Origin: Marinobacter pelagius
Lineage (GTDB): Bacteria; Pseudomonadota; Gammaproteobacteria; Pseudomonadales; Oleiphilaceae
Reading direction: 5' to 3'
Length of the DNA stretch: 64,000 bases
Assembly (NCBI RefSeq): GCF_900114925.1
Contig: NZ_FOUR01000001.1
Span: 806,001-870,000 of the forward strand
The position numbers and the translations under genes are program-made. Shown one piece after another: positions 55,129-63,979 of this stretch. The notes below the pieces were generated by a model. That model saw only the letters and a program-made list of their open reading frames with translations, made no database searches and was not told the DNA's origin. Within the stretch, counting starts at the first letter, position 1; each line of letters begins with the position of its first letter.

Positions 55129-56708
55129 CGGTTCCAGTAAGGCTCCCGGAGTTCCCGTTTCAGCACTTTACCGATGGTGGAGCGGGGCAGTTCCTCCCGG
55201 AACTCGATTGCCGCCAGCCGCTGGGTCTTGCCCAGCCGATGGTTGGCCCAGTCCAGTAGCTCCGTCTCGGTCTCCGGGTGACCCGGAGCCTTGACCACCA
55301 GGGCCAGGGGCGTTTCGCCCCATTGCTCGCTGGGTATGCCGATCACCGCGACATCGGCGACGGCGGGGTGGCCGAGCAAGGTCTTTTCCAGATCCACCGC
55401 ATAGATGTTGAAGCCGCCGGAGATGATCATGTCCTTGCGACGGTCGAGGATGTGGATAAATCCGTCTTCATCAATCCTGCCCATATCCCCGCTGCGATAG
55501 AACGCCAGGCCTTCCGGGTTGGTCCAGAGCATCTCCCGGGTCTGTTCGGGGCGGTTGACGTAACCGCGCATCATGGAAATGGCCCGGCCGACGATTTCCC
55601 CGGTTTCGCCCCGGGGCAGCTCCCGGCCCTCGTCATCGATCACCCGGACTTCGGCACCCTCGGTGGGCAGGCCCACGGAATCCCATTTGTCGGGATGGGC
55701 AGCGCAATCCAGGCTGGTGGAGATGCCACCCTCCGTCAGGCCGTAGACCTCCCGGATATTGCCCGGCCAGCGCCGCATGGCTTCGGCAATGACATCCGCC
55801 CGAAGCGGCGCGCTGGTACACAGCTTGAGCTTGAAGCTGGACAGGTCGAAGCGGTCGAAATCCGGTACCGCCAGGATGCGCTGGTACTGCACGGGCACCA
55901 GCATGGCGTGGGTCACCCGATATTGTTCTGCCAGCTCGAGGAACCGGTGGGCATCGAATTTCGCCATCAGTACCAGGGTGCCGCCGTGGAACAGGGTCGG
56001 TAAGACCGAGACCAGGGTGGTGTTGGAATACAGGGGCGTGGAAACGAGATTGATGGCGTCGCCATCCAGGCCGAACCGGCTCATCCGGACCATCTGGCGC
56101 TGGCGGAACCGGTAGTCGTGCAGGATGCCCTTGGGCGTGCCGGTGGTGCCCGAGCTGTAGATGATGTTGAAAGGGTCGTCCAGGGTGACCGGTGCCGGAG
56201 TGGCCTGATCGGACACATCGCCCAGCCATTGCGCCAGTGTCTGACCAACCTCCCCGGTATCCAGGCCGACCACATTCTCTGCCGGCAGGTCCACGGACTC
56301 GCGGATGCTGGACCAGAGCTCCCGGTTCTTACCGGACACAAACAGGAGCCGGGCGCCGCAATCCCGGATCATCAGGGTCAGGGCCTCGCCGCTGGCCATG
56401 CCCGAGAGCGGTACCATGCAGCCGCCCGCCACCAGGGTGCCGAGATACAGGGCGACGTATTCCCGGGTGTTTTCCGACAGACCCGCCACGCAGTCGCCCG
56501 GCGCGAGACCGGCCTGCCGAAGGCGGTTGGCAATCCGGTTTACCTGGCTGATCAGGTCCGCCCAGGTCACCTCTCCCCGTTCATCGATCAGGGCGGTCTT
56601 GTCCCCCTGGCTCTCCCGATAGTCCTGAATCCTGTGACCGATGGCTTCCATGGTTTCACCGGCGGTGACCGGGGCGTAGACCGGCATGTCGTTAGTTGTA
56701 TTTTTCAT
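55125..56708 (-). CDS. Acyl-CoA synthetase (class I adenylate-forming)
   Basis: A 527-residue enzyme that activates a carboxylic acid to its CoA thioester at the cost of ATP. The P-loop-like motif IIYSSGTTGTPKGIL, the VYGLTEGG motif and the YRSGDMGRIDEDGFIHILDR hinge region are intact, and the C-terminal catalytic Lys lies in LPRSTIGKVLKREL. The substrate is not clear; medium- or aromatic-acid ligases are close relatives. It is divergent from the SDR-thioesterase-dehydrogenase genes, sharing a 143-base intergenic region with them. Confidence 0.9.
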   Translation of the reverse strand: MKNTTNDMPVYAPVTAGETMEAIGHRIQDYRESQGDKTALIDERGEVTWADLISQVNRIANRLRQAGLAPGDCVAGLSENTREYVALYLGTLVAGGCMVPLSGMASGEALTLMIRDCGARLLFVSGKNRELWSSIRESVDLPAENVVGLDTGEVGQTLAQWLGDVSDQATPAPVTLDDPFNIIYSSGTTGTPKGILHDYRFRQRQMVRMSRFGLDGDAINLVSTPLYSNTTLVSVLPTLFHGGTLVLMAKFDAHRFLELAEQYRVTHAMLVPVQYQRILAVPDFDRFDLSSFKLKLCTSAPLRADVIAEAMRRWPGNIREVYGLTEGGISTSLDCAAHPDKWDSVGLPTEGAEVRVIDDEGRELPRGETGEIVGRAISMMRGYVNRPEQTREMLWTNPEGLAFYRSGDMGRIDEDGFIHILDRRKDMIISGGFNIYAVDLEKTLLGHPAVADVAVIGIPSEQWGETPLALVVKAPGHPETETELLDWANHRLGKTQRLAAIEFREELPRSTIGKVLKRELREPYWNR

Positions 56709-56851
56709 TTTCCTGTCTTCCGGCGTTGTCGTGTTTTACTAGATGAAATTTCCTTTCGAATATATTGACTCAAAACCGGAAGGCGTGACAAATTATCGAA
56801 ACTATAAGAACGCGATCACAACAACAAATGCGGAAAACGAGGAGCGATTCC

Positions 56852-57646
56852 ATGGCGCGATTTGACCAGCGCATAGCCGTCGTCACCGGTGCCGGTAGCG
56901 GTATTGGCCGTGCCACCGCCGTCCGTCTGGCCCGGGAGGGCGCCTCGGTGGTGATGGTCGATGTGTCCGAGGCCGGATTGCTTGAGACCGAGAGCGCCAT
57001 GCCCGAGGACGCCCGTTATCAGCGCCATCTGGTGGACGTAGCCGACGAAAGCCAGGTCAAGGACCTGGTGGCCGAAACCATGGATACCTTTGGCCGGATC
57101 GATGTGCTCTGTAATATTGCCGGTATTGCCAGCACCTCCGGTGGTCACCCTCCGGTGACCGGCAACGAGCGTGAGGAGTGGGACAAGGTGCTGGCGGTCA
57201 ACCTCATCGGCACCATGCTGTTCATCAAGCACGTGGCGCCGCACATGCAGGCCCGCAAGCTCGGTGCCATCGTCAACACCGCCTCGGTGGCCGGCATCCG
57301 CTCCGGTGCCGGGGGCAATGCCTACAGTGCCTCCAAGGCCGGGGTGATCAACCTGACCATGACCGCCGCCTGTGACCTGGGCGGGGACAATGTCCGGGTC
57401 AACGCCGTCTGTCCCGGCCTGGTGGAAACCGGCATGACCCGCGCCGTCTTCGATTACGCCCGCGCTCACGAGAAGGCCCACAAACTGGGCTCCCGGTGCG
57501 AGCTGCGCCGTTACGGCAATCCCGAGGAGATTGCCGCTGCCATCCTGTTCCTTGCCAGCGACGACGCCAGTTACATCACCGGCCAGGCCCTGGCGGTAGA
57601 TGGCGGCAATACCGCCTCCCTTAACCTGCCAGGAATGAAAGTCTGA
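56852..57646 (+). CDS. Short-chain dehydrogenase/reductase
   Basis: A 264-residue classical SDR with TGAGSGIGRAT, NIAGIAS, a catalytic Ser in NTASVAGIRSG and the YSASK pair, so it should be active. A hydroxyacyl-CoA or alcohol substrate is likely from its position with acyl-CoA genes. The ATG at 56852 is preceded by CGAGGAGCG. The stop overlaps the start of the PaaI thioesterase gene by one base (TGATG), so both are translated from the same message. Confidence 0.9.
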   Translation: MARFDQRIAVVTGAGSGIGRATAVRLAREGASVVMVDVSEAGLLETESAMPEDARYQRHLVDVADESQVKDLVAETMDTFGRIDVLCNIAGIASTSGGHPPVTGNEREEWDKVLAVNLIGTMLFIKHVAPHMQARKLGAIVNTASVAGIRSGAGGNAYSASKAGVINLTMTAACDLGGDNVRVNAVCPGLVETGMTRAVFDYARAHEKAHKLGSRCELRRYGNPEEIAAAILFLASDDASYITGQALAVDGGNTASLNLPGMKV

Positions 57647-58086
57647 TGAGTGAGGAAAAGCTGCACATTACCGGAGGCCAGGACCTGCCCGGTTTCCACA
57701 GCCTGCTGGGCTACCGCCAGGTGTCCTGGGAAGAGAACGAAGCGGTGATCGAGCTGGCGCTGGAACCTCGGCACCTGAACCTGGGGGGCGTGATCCACGG
57801 AGGTGTACTGACCTCCCTGCTGGATATCGTCCTGGCCCAGGCCGGTACTTACTGCCCTTACCCGGGGCGTATGCGCAAGGCGATCACCTTGTCCCTGACC
57901 ACCACCTTCACTGGCCAGTGCTCGGGCGGCGTGATCCGGGTTACAGGGCGCAAGCGCGCCGGCGGCACCCGTATTTTCAACAGCACCGGTGAGGTCCATG
58001 ACGATCAGGGCAACCTCCTTGCCATCGGTGAAGGCACGTTCCGGATCCGCTCCGGGAGCGATAAACCCGAGGGCGTGCCAATCTGA
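57646..58086 (+). CDS. PaaI-family acyl-CoA thioesterase
   Basis: A 146-residue hotdog-fold thioesterase. The catalytic region HLNLGGVIHGGVLTSLLDIV and the SLTTTFTGQCSGGVIRVTG strands are typical of the PaaI/YbgC-like group, which releases CoA from stalled thioesters. It begins within the stop codon of the SDR gene, and the acyl-CoA dehydrogenase gene follows 75 bases on, suggesting an operon of SDR, thioesterase and dehydrogenase. Confidence 0.88.
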   Translation: MSEEKLHITGGQDLPGFHSLLGYRQVSWEENEAVIELALEPRHLNLGGVIHGGVLTSLLDIVLAQAGTYCPYPGRMRKAITLSLTTTFTGQCSGGVIRVTGRKRAGGTRIFNSTGEVHDDQGNLLAIGEGTFRIRSGSDKPEGVPI

Positions 58087-58161
58087 TTGGCCGGATTCAA
58101 ACCACCACGATTGCCGTGCAAGAGGGGGCAGTCAGGACACAATCAACGAGAGGAAACGGAC

Positions 58162-59364
58162 ATGTTCGAGCTTTCTGACAAGGCTAAAAAGCTGCAGGCC
58201 GAGTTAACCGAGTTCATGGATGCCTACATCTATCCGAACGAAGAAAAGCATCACCATCAGGTGGAAGAAGCCGAGGATCGCTGGGCACCGGTTCCCATCA
58301 TTGAAGAGCTGAAGCAGAAGGCGAAAGCCGCCGGTCTGTGGAACCTGTTCCTCCCGGACAGCGAGTTCGGTGCCGGCCTGTCCAACTTCGAATACGCCCA
58401 CCTGTGCGAGATCATGGGCCGCTCCGAGATGGCCCCCGAGGTGTTCAACTGCTCCGCGCCGGACACCGGCAACATGGAAACCATTGCCCGTTACGGCAAC
58501 AAAGAGCAGCAGGACCAGTGGTTGAAACCTCTGCTGGCCGGCGAGATCCGCTCCTGCTTTTCCATGACCGAGCCGGACGTGGCCTCCTCCGATGCCACCA
58601 ACATCGCCTGCGAGATTCGCCGCGAGGGTGACGAGTATGTGATCAACGGCCGCAAGTGGTGGTCCTCCGGTGCCATGACCACCACGTCGAAGATTGCCAT
58701 TGTCATGGGCAAGACTGACCCGAACGCGGAAAAGCACAAGCAGCAGTCCATGATCCTGGTGCCGCTGGATGCCCCCGGCGTGAAGATGATCCGCCCGCTG
58801 CAGGTGTTCGGCTACGACCATGCGCCCCACGGCCATGCCGAGATCCAGTATGACAACGTGCGGGTACCGGCCAGCAACATGCTGCTGGGTGAAGGCCGTG
58901 GTTTCGAGATTGCCCAGGGCCGTTTGGGGCCGGGCCGGATTCACCACTGCATGCGCACCATCGGTGTGGCCGAGCGGGCGCTGGAAGCCATGTGCAAGCG
59001 CGCCAATGCCCGCGAGGCGTTTGGCCGGAAGCTGACCGACTTTGACTCCATTCGCAAGGACATTGCCCGCAGCCGGATGGAAATCGAGCAGGCGCGCCTG
59101 TTGACCCTGAAGGCAGCCCACATGATGGACACCGTCGGTAACAAGGTGGCCCGCCAGGAGATCGCCATGATCAAGGTGGTGGCGCCGAGCATGGCGTTGA
59201 AAGTTATCGACCGGGCCATCCAGGTCCATGGCGGTGCCGGCGTCAGTCAGGATACCTTCCTGGCCTCCGCCTGGGCCAAGGTCCGCACCCTGCGTCTGGC
59301 TGACGGACCGGATGAGGTGCACCTCGATTCCGTTGCCAAGATGGAACTCCGTCAATACCGCTAA
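58162..59364 (+). CDS. Acyl-CoA dehydrogenase
   Basis: A 400-residue FAD enzyme that makes enoyl-CoA from acyl-CoA. It contains the family signatures [16 protein letters not shown], the [12 protein letters not shown] strand, AYxx-like [20 protein letters not shown] and the C-terminal [14 protein letters not shown]. The sequence type (N-terminal [22 protein letters not shown]) is that of the dehydrogenases found fused to an APH-like kinase in the eukaryotic ACAD10/11 proteins. Here the kinase is a separate gene at 60427. ATG 58162 has a GAGAGGAAA site. Confidence 0.93.
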   Translation: MFELSDKAKKLQAELTEFMDAYIYPNEEKHHHQVEEAEDRWAPVPIIEELKQKAKAAGLWNLFLPDSEFGAGLSNFEYAHLCEIMGRSEMAPEVFNCSAPDTGNMETIARYGNKEQQDQWLKPLLAGEIRSCFSMTEPDVASSDATNIACEIRREGDEYVINGRKWWSSGAMTTTSKIAIVMGKTDPNAEKHKQQSMILVPLDAPGVKMIRPLQVFGYDHAPHGHAEIQYDNVRVPASNMLLGEGRGFEIAQGRLGPGRIHHCMRTIGVAERALEAMCKRANAREAFGRKLTDFDSIRKDIARSRMEIEQARLLTLKAAHMMDTVGNKVARQEIAMIKVVAPSMALKVIDRAIQVHGGAGVSQDTFLASAWAKVRTLRLADGPDEVHLDSVAKMELRQYR

Positions 59365-59390
59365 AACCGGAACCGCTGAATCAGGGGGAA

Positions 59391-59500
59391 GAGCAGCCGG
59401 GGCGGGGTCCTTCCGGGACACGCCGTGAATACGTCCATGTAGGCTTGAGCAAAACATCCTTGTTTTGCACAGTCCCGGAAGGACCCCGCCCCGGCTGCTC
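59391..59500. repeat. Nested stem-loop element between dehydrogenase and SDR genes
   Basis: Perfect 29-base arms (59391-59419 and 59472-59500) enclose a 52-base spacer with CGTGAATACGTCCATGTAGG and an inner hairpin GCAAAACA-TCCT-TGTTTTGC. Its loop sequences match those of the element at 28439-28549, but both stems are different. It begins 27 bases after the dehydrogenase stop and ends 28 bases before the next start. Confidence 0.9.
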
Positions 59501-59528
59501 CCAAGCTTCAGCGCATGAGGATCAAGTT

Positions 59529-60296
59529 ATGACTAACCCGCTTTTTGATATGACCGGCAAGGTTGCTGTCATCACCGGCTCCACCAAGGGCATCGGCCGC
59601 TCCATCGCCGAGGAAATGGCCAGATGTGGGGCCAAAGTCGTCATCTCCAGCCGCAAGGCCGATGCCTGTGAGCAGGTGGCCAGTGAACTGAGGGAACAGG
59701 GCTTCGAGGCCATGGCCATTCCCTGCCATGTCGGCAAGAAAGAAGATTTGCAGAACCTGGTGGACAAGACCAACGAAGCCTGGGGCAGCATCGATGTGCT
59801 GGTGTGCAACGCCGCCACCAACCCGGTCTATGGTCCCACGTCTGAAATGAACGATGACGCCTGGGACAAGATCATGGACACCAACGTCAAAGGCACTTTC
59901 TGGCTCACTAACATGGTGCTGCCGCAGATGGCGGAAAAAGGAGAGGGTGCGGTAGTGCTGCTTTCCAGCATCGCCGGCCTCCGTGGTAATACCGTGATCG
60001 GCACCTACGGCGTTTCCAAGGCGGCCGAAGCCGCGCTGGCCCGCAACCTCGCCGTGGAGTGGGGCCCCAAGGGCATCCGTGTCAATGCCATCGCCCCGGG
60101 GTTGATCAAGACCGACTTTGCCAAAGCCCTCTGGGAAGACCCCGTCCGTGTTAAACGCGCCGAGGACAAAACCCCGCTCCGTCGCATCGGTGACCCGGTT
60201 GATATCGCCGGTCTGGCTGTATTCCTGTCCACGAAGGCCAGCGCCTACATCACCGGTCAGGTCATCGTAGCGGACGGCGGCGAAACAGTTTGTTGA
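59529..60296 (+). CDS. Short-chain dehydrogenase/reductase
   Basis: A 255-residue SDR with TGSTKGIGRS (cofactor loop), VCNAATNP, the catalytic Ser in LLSSIAG and YGVSK. The N-terminal MTNPLFDMTGKVAVITGS fits the group annotated as acyl-CoA-linked alcohol dehydrogenases in lipid-degrading bacteria; the TKG at the cofactor loop suggests NADP or NAD without telling which. It follows the dehydrogenase gene, separated by a strong stem-loop, and precedes the kinase gene by 130 bases. Confidence 0.9.
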   Translation: MTNPLFDMTGKVAVITGSTKGIGRSIAEEMARCGAKVVISSRKADACEQVASELREQGFEAMAIPCHVGKKEDLQNLVDKTNEAWGSIDVLVCNAATNPVYGPTSEMNDDAWDKIMDTNVKGTFWLTNMVLPQMAEKGEGAVVLLSSIAGLRGNTVIGTYGVSKAAEAALARNLAVEWGPKGIRVNAIAPGLIKTDFAKALWEDPVRVKRAEDKTPLRRIGDPVDIAGLAVFLSTKASAYITGQVIVADGGETVC

Positions 60297-60321
60297 GACA
60301 TGCCTCCATTGATTGGTGGGT

Positions 60322-60376
60322 GGCCAGCGGGTGGGGAGCCTTTGTTCCCTACAGAAAGGCTCCCCACCCGCCGGCC
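60322..60376. repeat. Stem-loop between SDR and kinase genes
   Basis: GCGGGTGGGGAGCCTTT (60327-60343) is exactly complementary to 60355-60371, with an 11-base loop (GTTCCCTACAG). After one mismatch the stem goes on with GGCC/GGCC. The loop read on the minus strand has CTGTAGGG, also seen in the spacer of the 28439 element. It lies between two plus-strand genes and may act as a 3'-end structure. Confidence 0.8.
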
Positions 60377-60426
60377 GCTGAACTTTGTGGGCGACGCGTA
60401 ACGATTAAGTAAGGCTGAATAGAATA

Positions 60427-61491
60427 ATGAGTATGACGCCAGAGTTGGTAGAGGTTCTGCCAGCGCACAAGTTTGATGAGAAAAGGCTTCTTGGTTGGCT
60501 ACAGAAGGAGCTGCCGGATTTCGGCAGCCGCCTGGAGGTAAAACAGTTCCAGGGCGGCCAGTCCAACCCCACGTTCCTGCTCGACACCGACAGCGGCCGC
60601 TACGTCCTGCGCAAGAAGCCGCCCGGAAAGACCCTGCCGTCCGCGCACATGGTCGAGCGCGAGTACCGGGTCATGCGGGCGTTATCCGAGAACACCGATG
60701 TGCCGGTTCCGAACGTTCGGGTGTTGTGCGAGGACAGCGACGTCATTGGCACGCCTTTTTATGTCATGGATTTCCTGGAGGGCCGGATCATCAGTCACTC
60801 CGCGCTCCGCGCGCTGGATCGCCAGGATCGCTTGCCGGCCCACCACTCCGCCATCGACACCCTGGCGGCTCTGCATGCGGTGAATGTGAACGCCGTGGGC
60901 CTGGGCGATTACGGCCGGCCCGAGGGCTACGTGGCCCGGCAGGTATCCCGTTGGAGCAAGCAGTACCTGGCGTCTAAAACCGACGATCTGCCCGCCATGG
61001 ACAAACTCATGGCTTGGCTGCCGGAGAACCTGCCAGCGACAGACGAGACCGCCATTGCCCACGGTGACTACCGCTTCGGCAACCTGATGCTGGCACCGGA
61101 CAAGCCGGAAGTGATCGCCATCCTCGACTGGGAACTTTCCACCCTGGGCCATCCGCTGGCGGATCTGGCCTATTACTGCCTTCCTTATTACTTGCCTTCG
61201 GACATGGAAGGCATGCGCGGGCTGCAGGGCGAGGATCTGGAAGCCCTGGGTGTGCCCGATGAGCAGGAAACCATTGCCCGCTACTGCGCCAAGACCGGTC
61301 GCGATGGCATCGACGACTGGCACGTGTTTCTGGCGTTTTCCCTGTTCCGGCTCGCCGCCATCCTGCAGGGGGTCTACAAGCGGGCCCTGGATGGCAATGC
61401 CGCCAATGCAAATGCCCTTCAGGTCGGCAAGCGCGCGAGCCTGCTGGCGGACATCGGCTGGAAAATTGCCAGTGACGGCCCACGGAATTGA
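60427..61491 (+). CDS. APH-family kinase, LvaA/ACAD10-11-like
   Basis: A 354-residue phosphotransferase of the aminoglycoside/choline kinase fold. The nucleotide region (KQFQGGQSNPTFLLD...YVLRKKPPG), the Brenner loop IAHGDYRFGNLML with catalytic Asp, and the metal Asp in AILDWELSTLGHPLADLAYY are complete. Relatives beside acyl-CoA dehydrogenases (bacterial LvaA, human ACAD10/11) phosphorylate 4-hydroxyacyl-CoAs. The dehydrogenase, SDR and ligase genes here fit that route, but the substrate is inferred only from context. It heads a tight trio with surE and the ligase gene. Confidence 0.9.
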   Translation: MSMTPELVEVLPAHKFDEKRLLGWLQKELPDFGSRLEVKQFQGGQSNPTFLLDTDSGRYVLRKKPPGKTLPSAHMVEREYRVMRALSENTDVPVPNVRVLCEDSDVIGTPFYVMDFLEGRIISHSALRALDRQDRLPAHHSAIDTLAALHAVNVNAVGLGDYGRPEGYVARQVSRWSKQYLASKTDDLPAMDKLMAWLPENLPATDETAIAHGDYRFGNLMLAPDKPEVIAILDWELSTLGHPLADLAYYCLPYYLPSDMEGMRGLQGEDLEALGVPDEQETIARYCAKTGRDGIDDWHVFLAFSLFRLAAILQGVYKRALDGNAANANALQVGKRASLLADIGWKIASDGPRN

Positions 61492-61510
61492 CGGAGCTGG
61501 GAGAATCCCT

Positions 61511-62290
61511 ATGAACGGTCCGATTTGCGAACGCATCCTGATCACCAACGACGACGGCATCAACGCGCCGGGACTGGCGATCCTGGAGAACCTCGCCCGA
61601 CAACTGGCGGAAGAGGTCTGGGTGGTCGCGCCGGAGCATGACCGCAGTGGCGCCGGCCAGAGCATTTCCATTCACAGCCCGCTGCGGGTCTATGAAACCG
61701 GGGCGAAGCGGTATGCCGTCTCCGGTACGCCGGCGGATTGTGTGCTCTATTCCCTGGCCGAGTGGTTCGGGGAAACACCGCCGGATCTGGTGCTGTCCGG
61801 AGTCAATTGCGGGGCCAATATCAGCGATTCGGTGCAGTACTCCGGCACCGTGGGGGCGGTGCTTAGCGCCTTGCACATGAATATTCCGGCCATCGCGCTG
61901 AGCCAGGCATTCCTGACGCGGGACGGCATCCGCTGGTCGCCGGTGGAAACCCACGGCGAAGCCCTGATCCGAAAGCTTTACCAGCCCGGCGAGGCCCGGG
62001 CCTGGAACGTCAATTTCCCGGCCTGCGATGCCGGCGAGATCACTACGGCGCGCTGGTGCCGGCAGTCCACCGGCTCCATCCAGCGCCCGAAGCTGCTGGC
62101 GGGGCGTGACGCCCGCAGCCTGCCGTACTGGTGGCTCGGCTTTGAGCGCAGTTCCCGCCACATTGTGGCCCCGGATGCCGATGTCACCGTGCTCCGGGAC
62201 AAAGCCGTGGCCATCACACCCTTACGACACGAAGACCCCCTGCCAGGGGGCACCGACACCTTTGATTTGTCCGCCGAAGCGGCTGACTGA
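61511..62290 (+). CDS. surE: SurE-type 5'/3'-nucleotidase/phosphatase
   Basis: A 259-residue SurE-fold phosphatase. The metal site is seen as LITNDDGINAPG (Asp-Asp), the RSGAGQSIS loop (Ser) and SGVNCGANISDSVQYSGTVGAVLSA (Asn and nucleotide pocket). SurE removes phosphate from nucleoside monophosphates or polyphosphate and is normally encoded with pcm and nlpD. Here it lies 19 bases after an APH-like kinase and 24 bases before an acyl-CoA ligase, so it is probably a second SurE with another substrate. It starts at ATG 61511 after a GGGAG site. Confidence 0.9.
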   Translation: MNGPICERILITNDDGINAPGLAILENLARQLAEEVWVVAPEHDRSGAGQSISIHSPLRVYETGAKRYAVSGTPADCVLYSLAEWFGETPPDLVLSGVNCGANISDSVQYSGTVGAVLSALHMNIPAIALSQAFLTRDGIRWSPVETHGEALIRKLYQPGEARAWNVNFPACDAGEITTARWCRQSTGSIQRPKLLAGRDARSLPYWWLGFERSSRHIVAPDADVTVLRDKAVAITPLRHEDPLPGGTDTFDLSAEAAD

Positions 62291-62314
62291 TTCACCCTGG
62301 GGAGAATAACAACC

Positions 62315-63979
62315 ATGTTTGAACGTCATTACAAGGTCTGGCCCAAGGAACTGCCCAAAACCATGACCCTGCCGAAGACCAGCGTGTATACCAACCTGGA
62401 GATTTCGGCACGACGCTATCCCGACCACACGGCCATCATTTTCTACGATGCGCCCATCAACTACCGGCGCCTCAACGAGGAAGTGGAAACCATGGCCGGC
62501 TACCTGCAGGCCCAGGGCGTCAGCAAGGGTGACCGGGTGCTGCTGTACATGCAGAACTCCCCTCAGTACGTGATTTCCTACTATGCCATCCTGCGCGCCG
62601 ATGCCGTGGTGATTCCGGTGAACCCCATGAACCGGGCGGCGGAGCTGGAGCACTTTATTGCCGATACCAGTGCCACGGTGTGCCTGGCCGGGCAGGAGCT
62701 GGCAGGTTTCATCGTGCCCATGATCGGTGAAACTAACCTCGAACAAGTAGTGGTTGCTTCCTATAACACTTACATCGATACGGAGACCGACCTGGACTTG
62801 CCCGCCGAGGTGTCGGCCCCGGCCTGGTCCAAAGATGTCCCGGGGGTGGTCACCTGGGAGGCGGCGATGGCAGCGGGTCATACCCCGGGCCCCCACACCG
62901 CAATGCCCGAGGACCTGGCCGTGATTCCCTACAGCTCCGGTACCACCGGTGCGCCCAAGGGCTGCATGCACACCCATCGCTCGGTGATGGCAACGGCGGT
63001 CCACCGGGTGTTCTGGAACCTGACCACGCCGGACAGTGTTCAGCTGGCGACCCTGCCGTTTTTCCATGTTACCGGTATGACCGGGTCGATGAACGGCCCG
63101 ATTTTCACCGGTTCGACCTCGGTGATCATGACCCGCTGGGAACGCACCACGGCGGCACGGCTGATCGAGCGCTACAAGGTAACCGGGTGGACCAACATCG
63201 TCACCATGGCGGTGGATTTCCTGTCCAACCCGGATATCGGCAAGTACGACCTCAGCAGCCTCAACATGATCGGGGGTGGTGGCGCCGCCATGCCCGTTGC
63301 CGTGGCCGAAAAGCTCAAGCGGATGACCGGCCTGGACTACATCGAGGGCTATGGTCTGTCGGAGACCATGGCTGCCACTCACATCAATCCCACCGCCCAT
63401 CCCAAGCCCCAGTGCCTGGGCATCCCGGTATTTGACGTGGACAGCCGCATCATCGATGTCGACACCCTGCAGGAGAAAGGCCCGGGTGAGACCGGCGAAA
63501 TTGTCTCCAGTGGCCCACAGGTCACCATCGGGTACTGGAACCGGCCGGCGGAGACCGAGGCCGCCTTTGTCGAGATCGATGGCAAGCGTTTCTTCCGCAC
63601 CGGTGATCTGGGCTACTACGACGACGACGGCTATTTCTTCATGGTCGACCGGGTCAAACGCATGATCAACGCCTCCGGCTTCAAGGTCTGGCCCTCTGAG
63701 GTCGAAGGCTTGATGTACCGTCACCCGGCGATCCATGAGGTGTGCATCATCTCAGCTCCTGACCCCAAGCGCGGCGAGACCGTCAAGGCCTGCATCGTGC
63801 TGACACCGGAAGCCGAGGGCAAGACCAGCGCCGAAGACATCACCGCCTGGTGCAAGGAGCAGATGGCGGCCTACAAGGTGCCGACCATCGTGGAGTTCGT
63901 CGATGAGTTGCCAAAGTCACCCACTGGCAAGCTGATGTGGCGGGCGCTGCAGGAGCAGGAGTGGGGTAAGGAGACTTGA
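62315..63979 (+). CDS. Long-chain-type acyl-CoA ligase
   Basis: A 554-residue adenylate-forming ligase. It has the AMP-binding motif IPYSSGTTGAPKGCMHTH, YGLSETMAATH, the hinge YRTGDLGYYDDDGYFFMVDR (here FRTGDLGYYDDDGYFFMVD) and a C-terminal catalytic Lys in LPKSPTGKLMWRAL. It has no signal peptide or membrane segment. It would feed a fatty or hydroxy acid into the nearby acyl-CoA genes. The stop codon lies 22 bases from the window end; a GGGGTCA stretch follows. Confidence 0.92.
   Translation: MFERHYKVWPKELPKTMTLPKTSVYTNLEISARRYPDHTAIIFYDAPINYRRLNEEVETMAGYLQAQGVSKGDRVLLYMQNSPQYVISYYAILRADAVVIPVNPMNRAAELEHFIADTSATVCLAGQELAGFIVPMIGETNLEQVVVASYNTYIDTETDLDLPAEVSAPAWSKDVPGVVTWEAAMAAGHTPGPHTAMPEDLAVIPYSSGTTGAPKGCMHTHRSVMATAVHRVFWNLTTPDSVQLATLPFFHVTGMTGSMNGPIFTGSTSVIMTRWERTTAARLIERYKVTGWTNIVTMAVDFLSNPDIGKYDLSSLNMIGGGGAAMPVAVAEKLKRMTGLDYIEGYGLSETMAATHINPTAHPKPQCLGIPVFDVDSRIIDVDTLQEKGPGETGEIVSSGPQVTIGYWNRPAETEAAFVEIDGKRFFRTGDLGYYDDDGYFFMVDRVKRMINASGFKVWPSEVEGLMYRHPAIHEVCIISAPDPKRGETVKACIVLTPEAEGKTSAEDITAWCKEQMAAYKVPTIVEFVDELPKSPTGKLMWRALQEQEWGKET

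Noticed and set aside
58204..59457. A 417-codon frame antisense to the acyl-CoA dehydrogenase gene
   Set aside because: The dehydrogenase on the plus strand has all catalytic motifs; the antisense product has no recognisable domain.
62222..63736. A 504-codon frame antisense to the acyl-CoA ligase gene
   Set aside because: Composition (His, Gly, Val, Gln-rich) is that of a shadow frame and the ligase is clearly the real gene.
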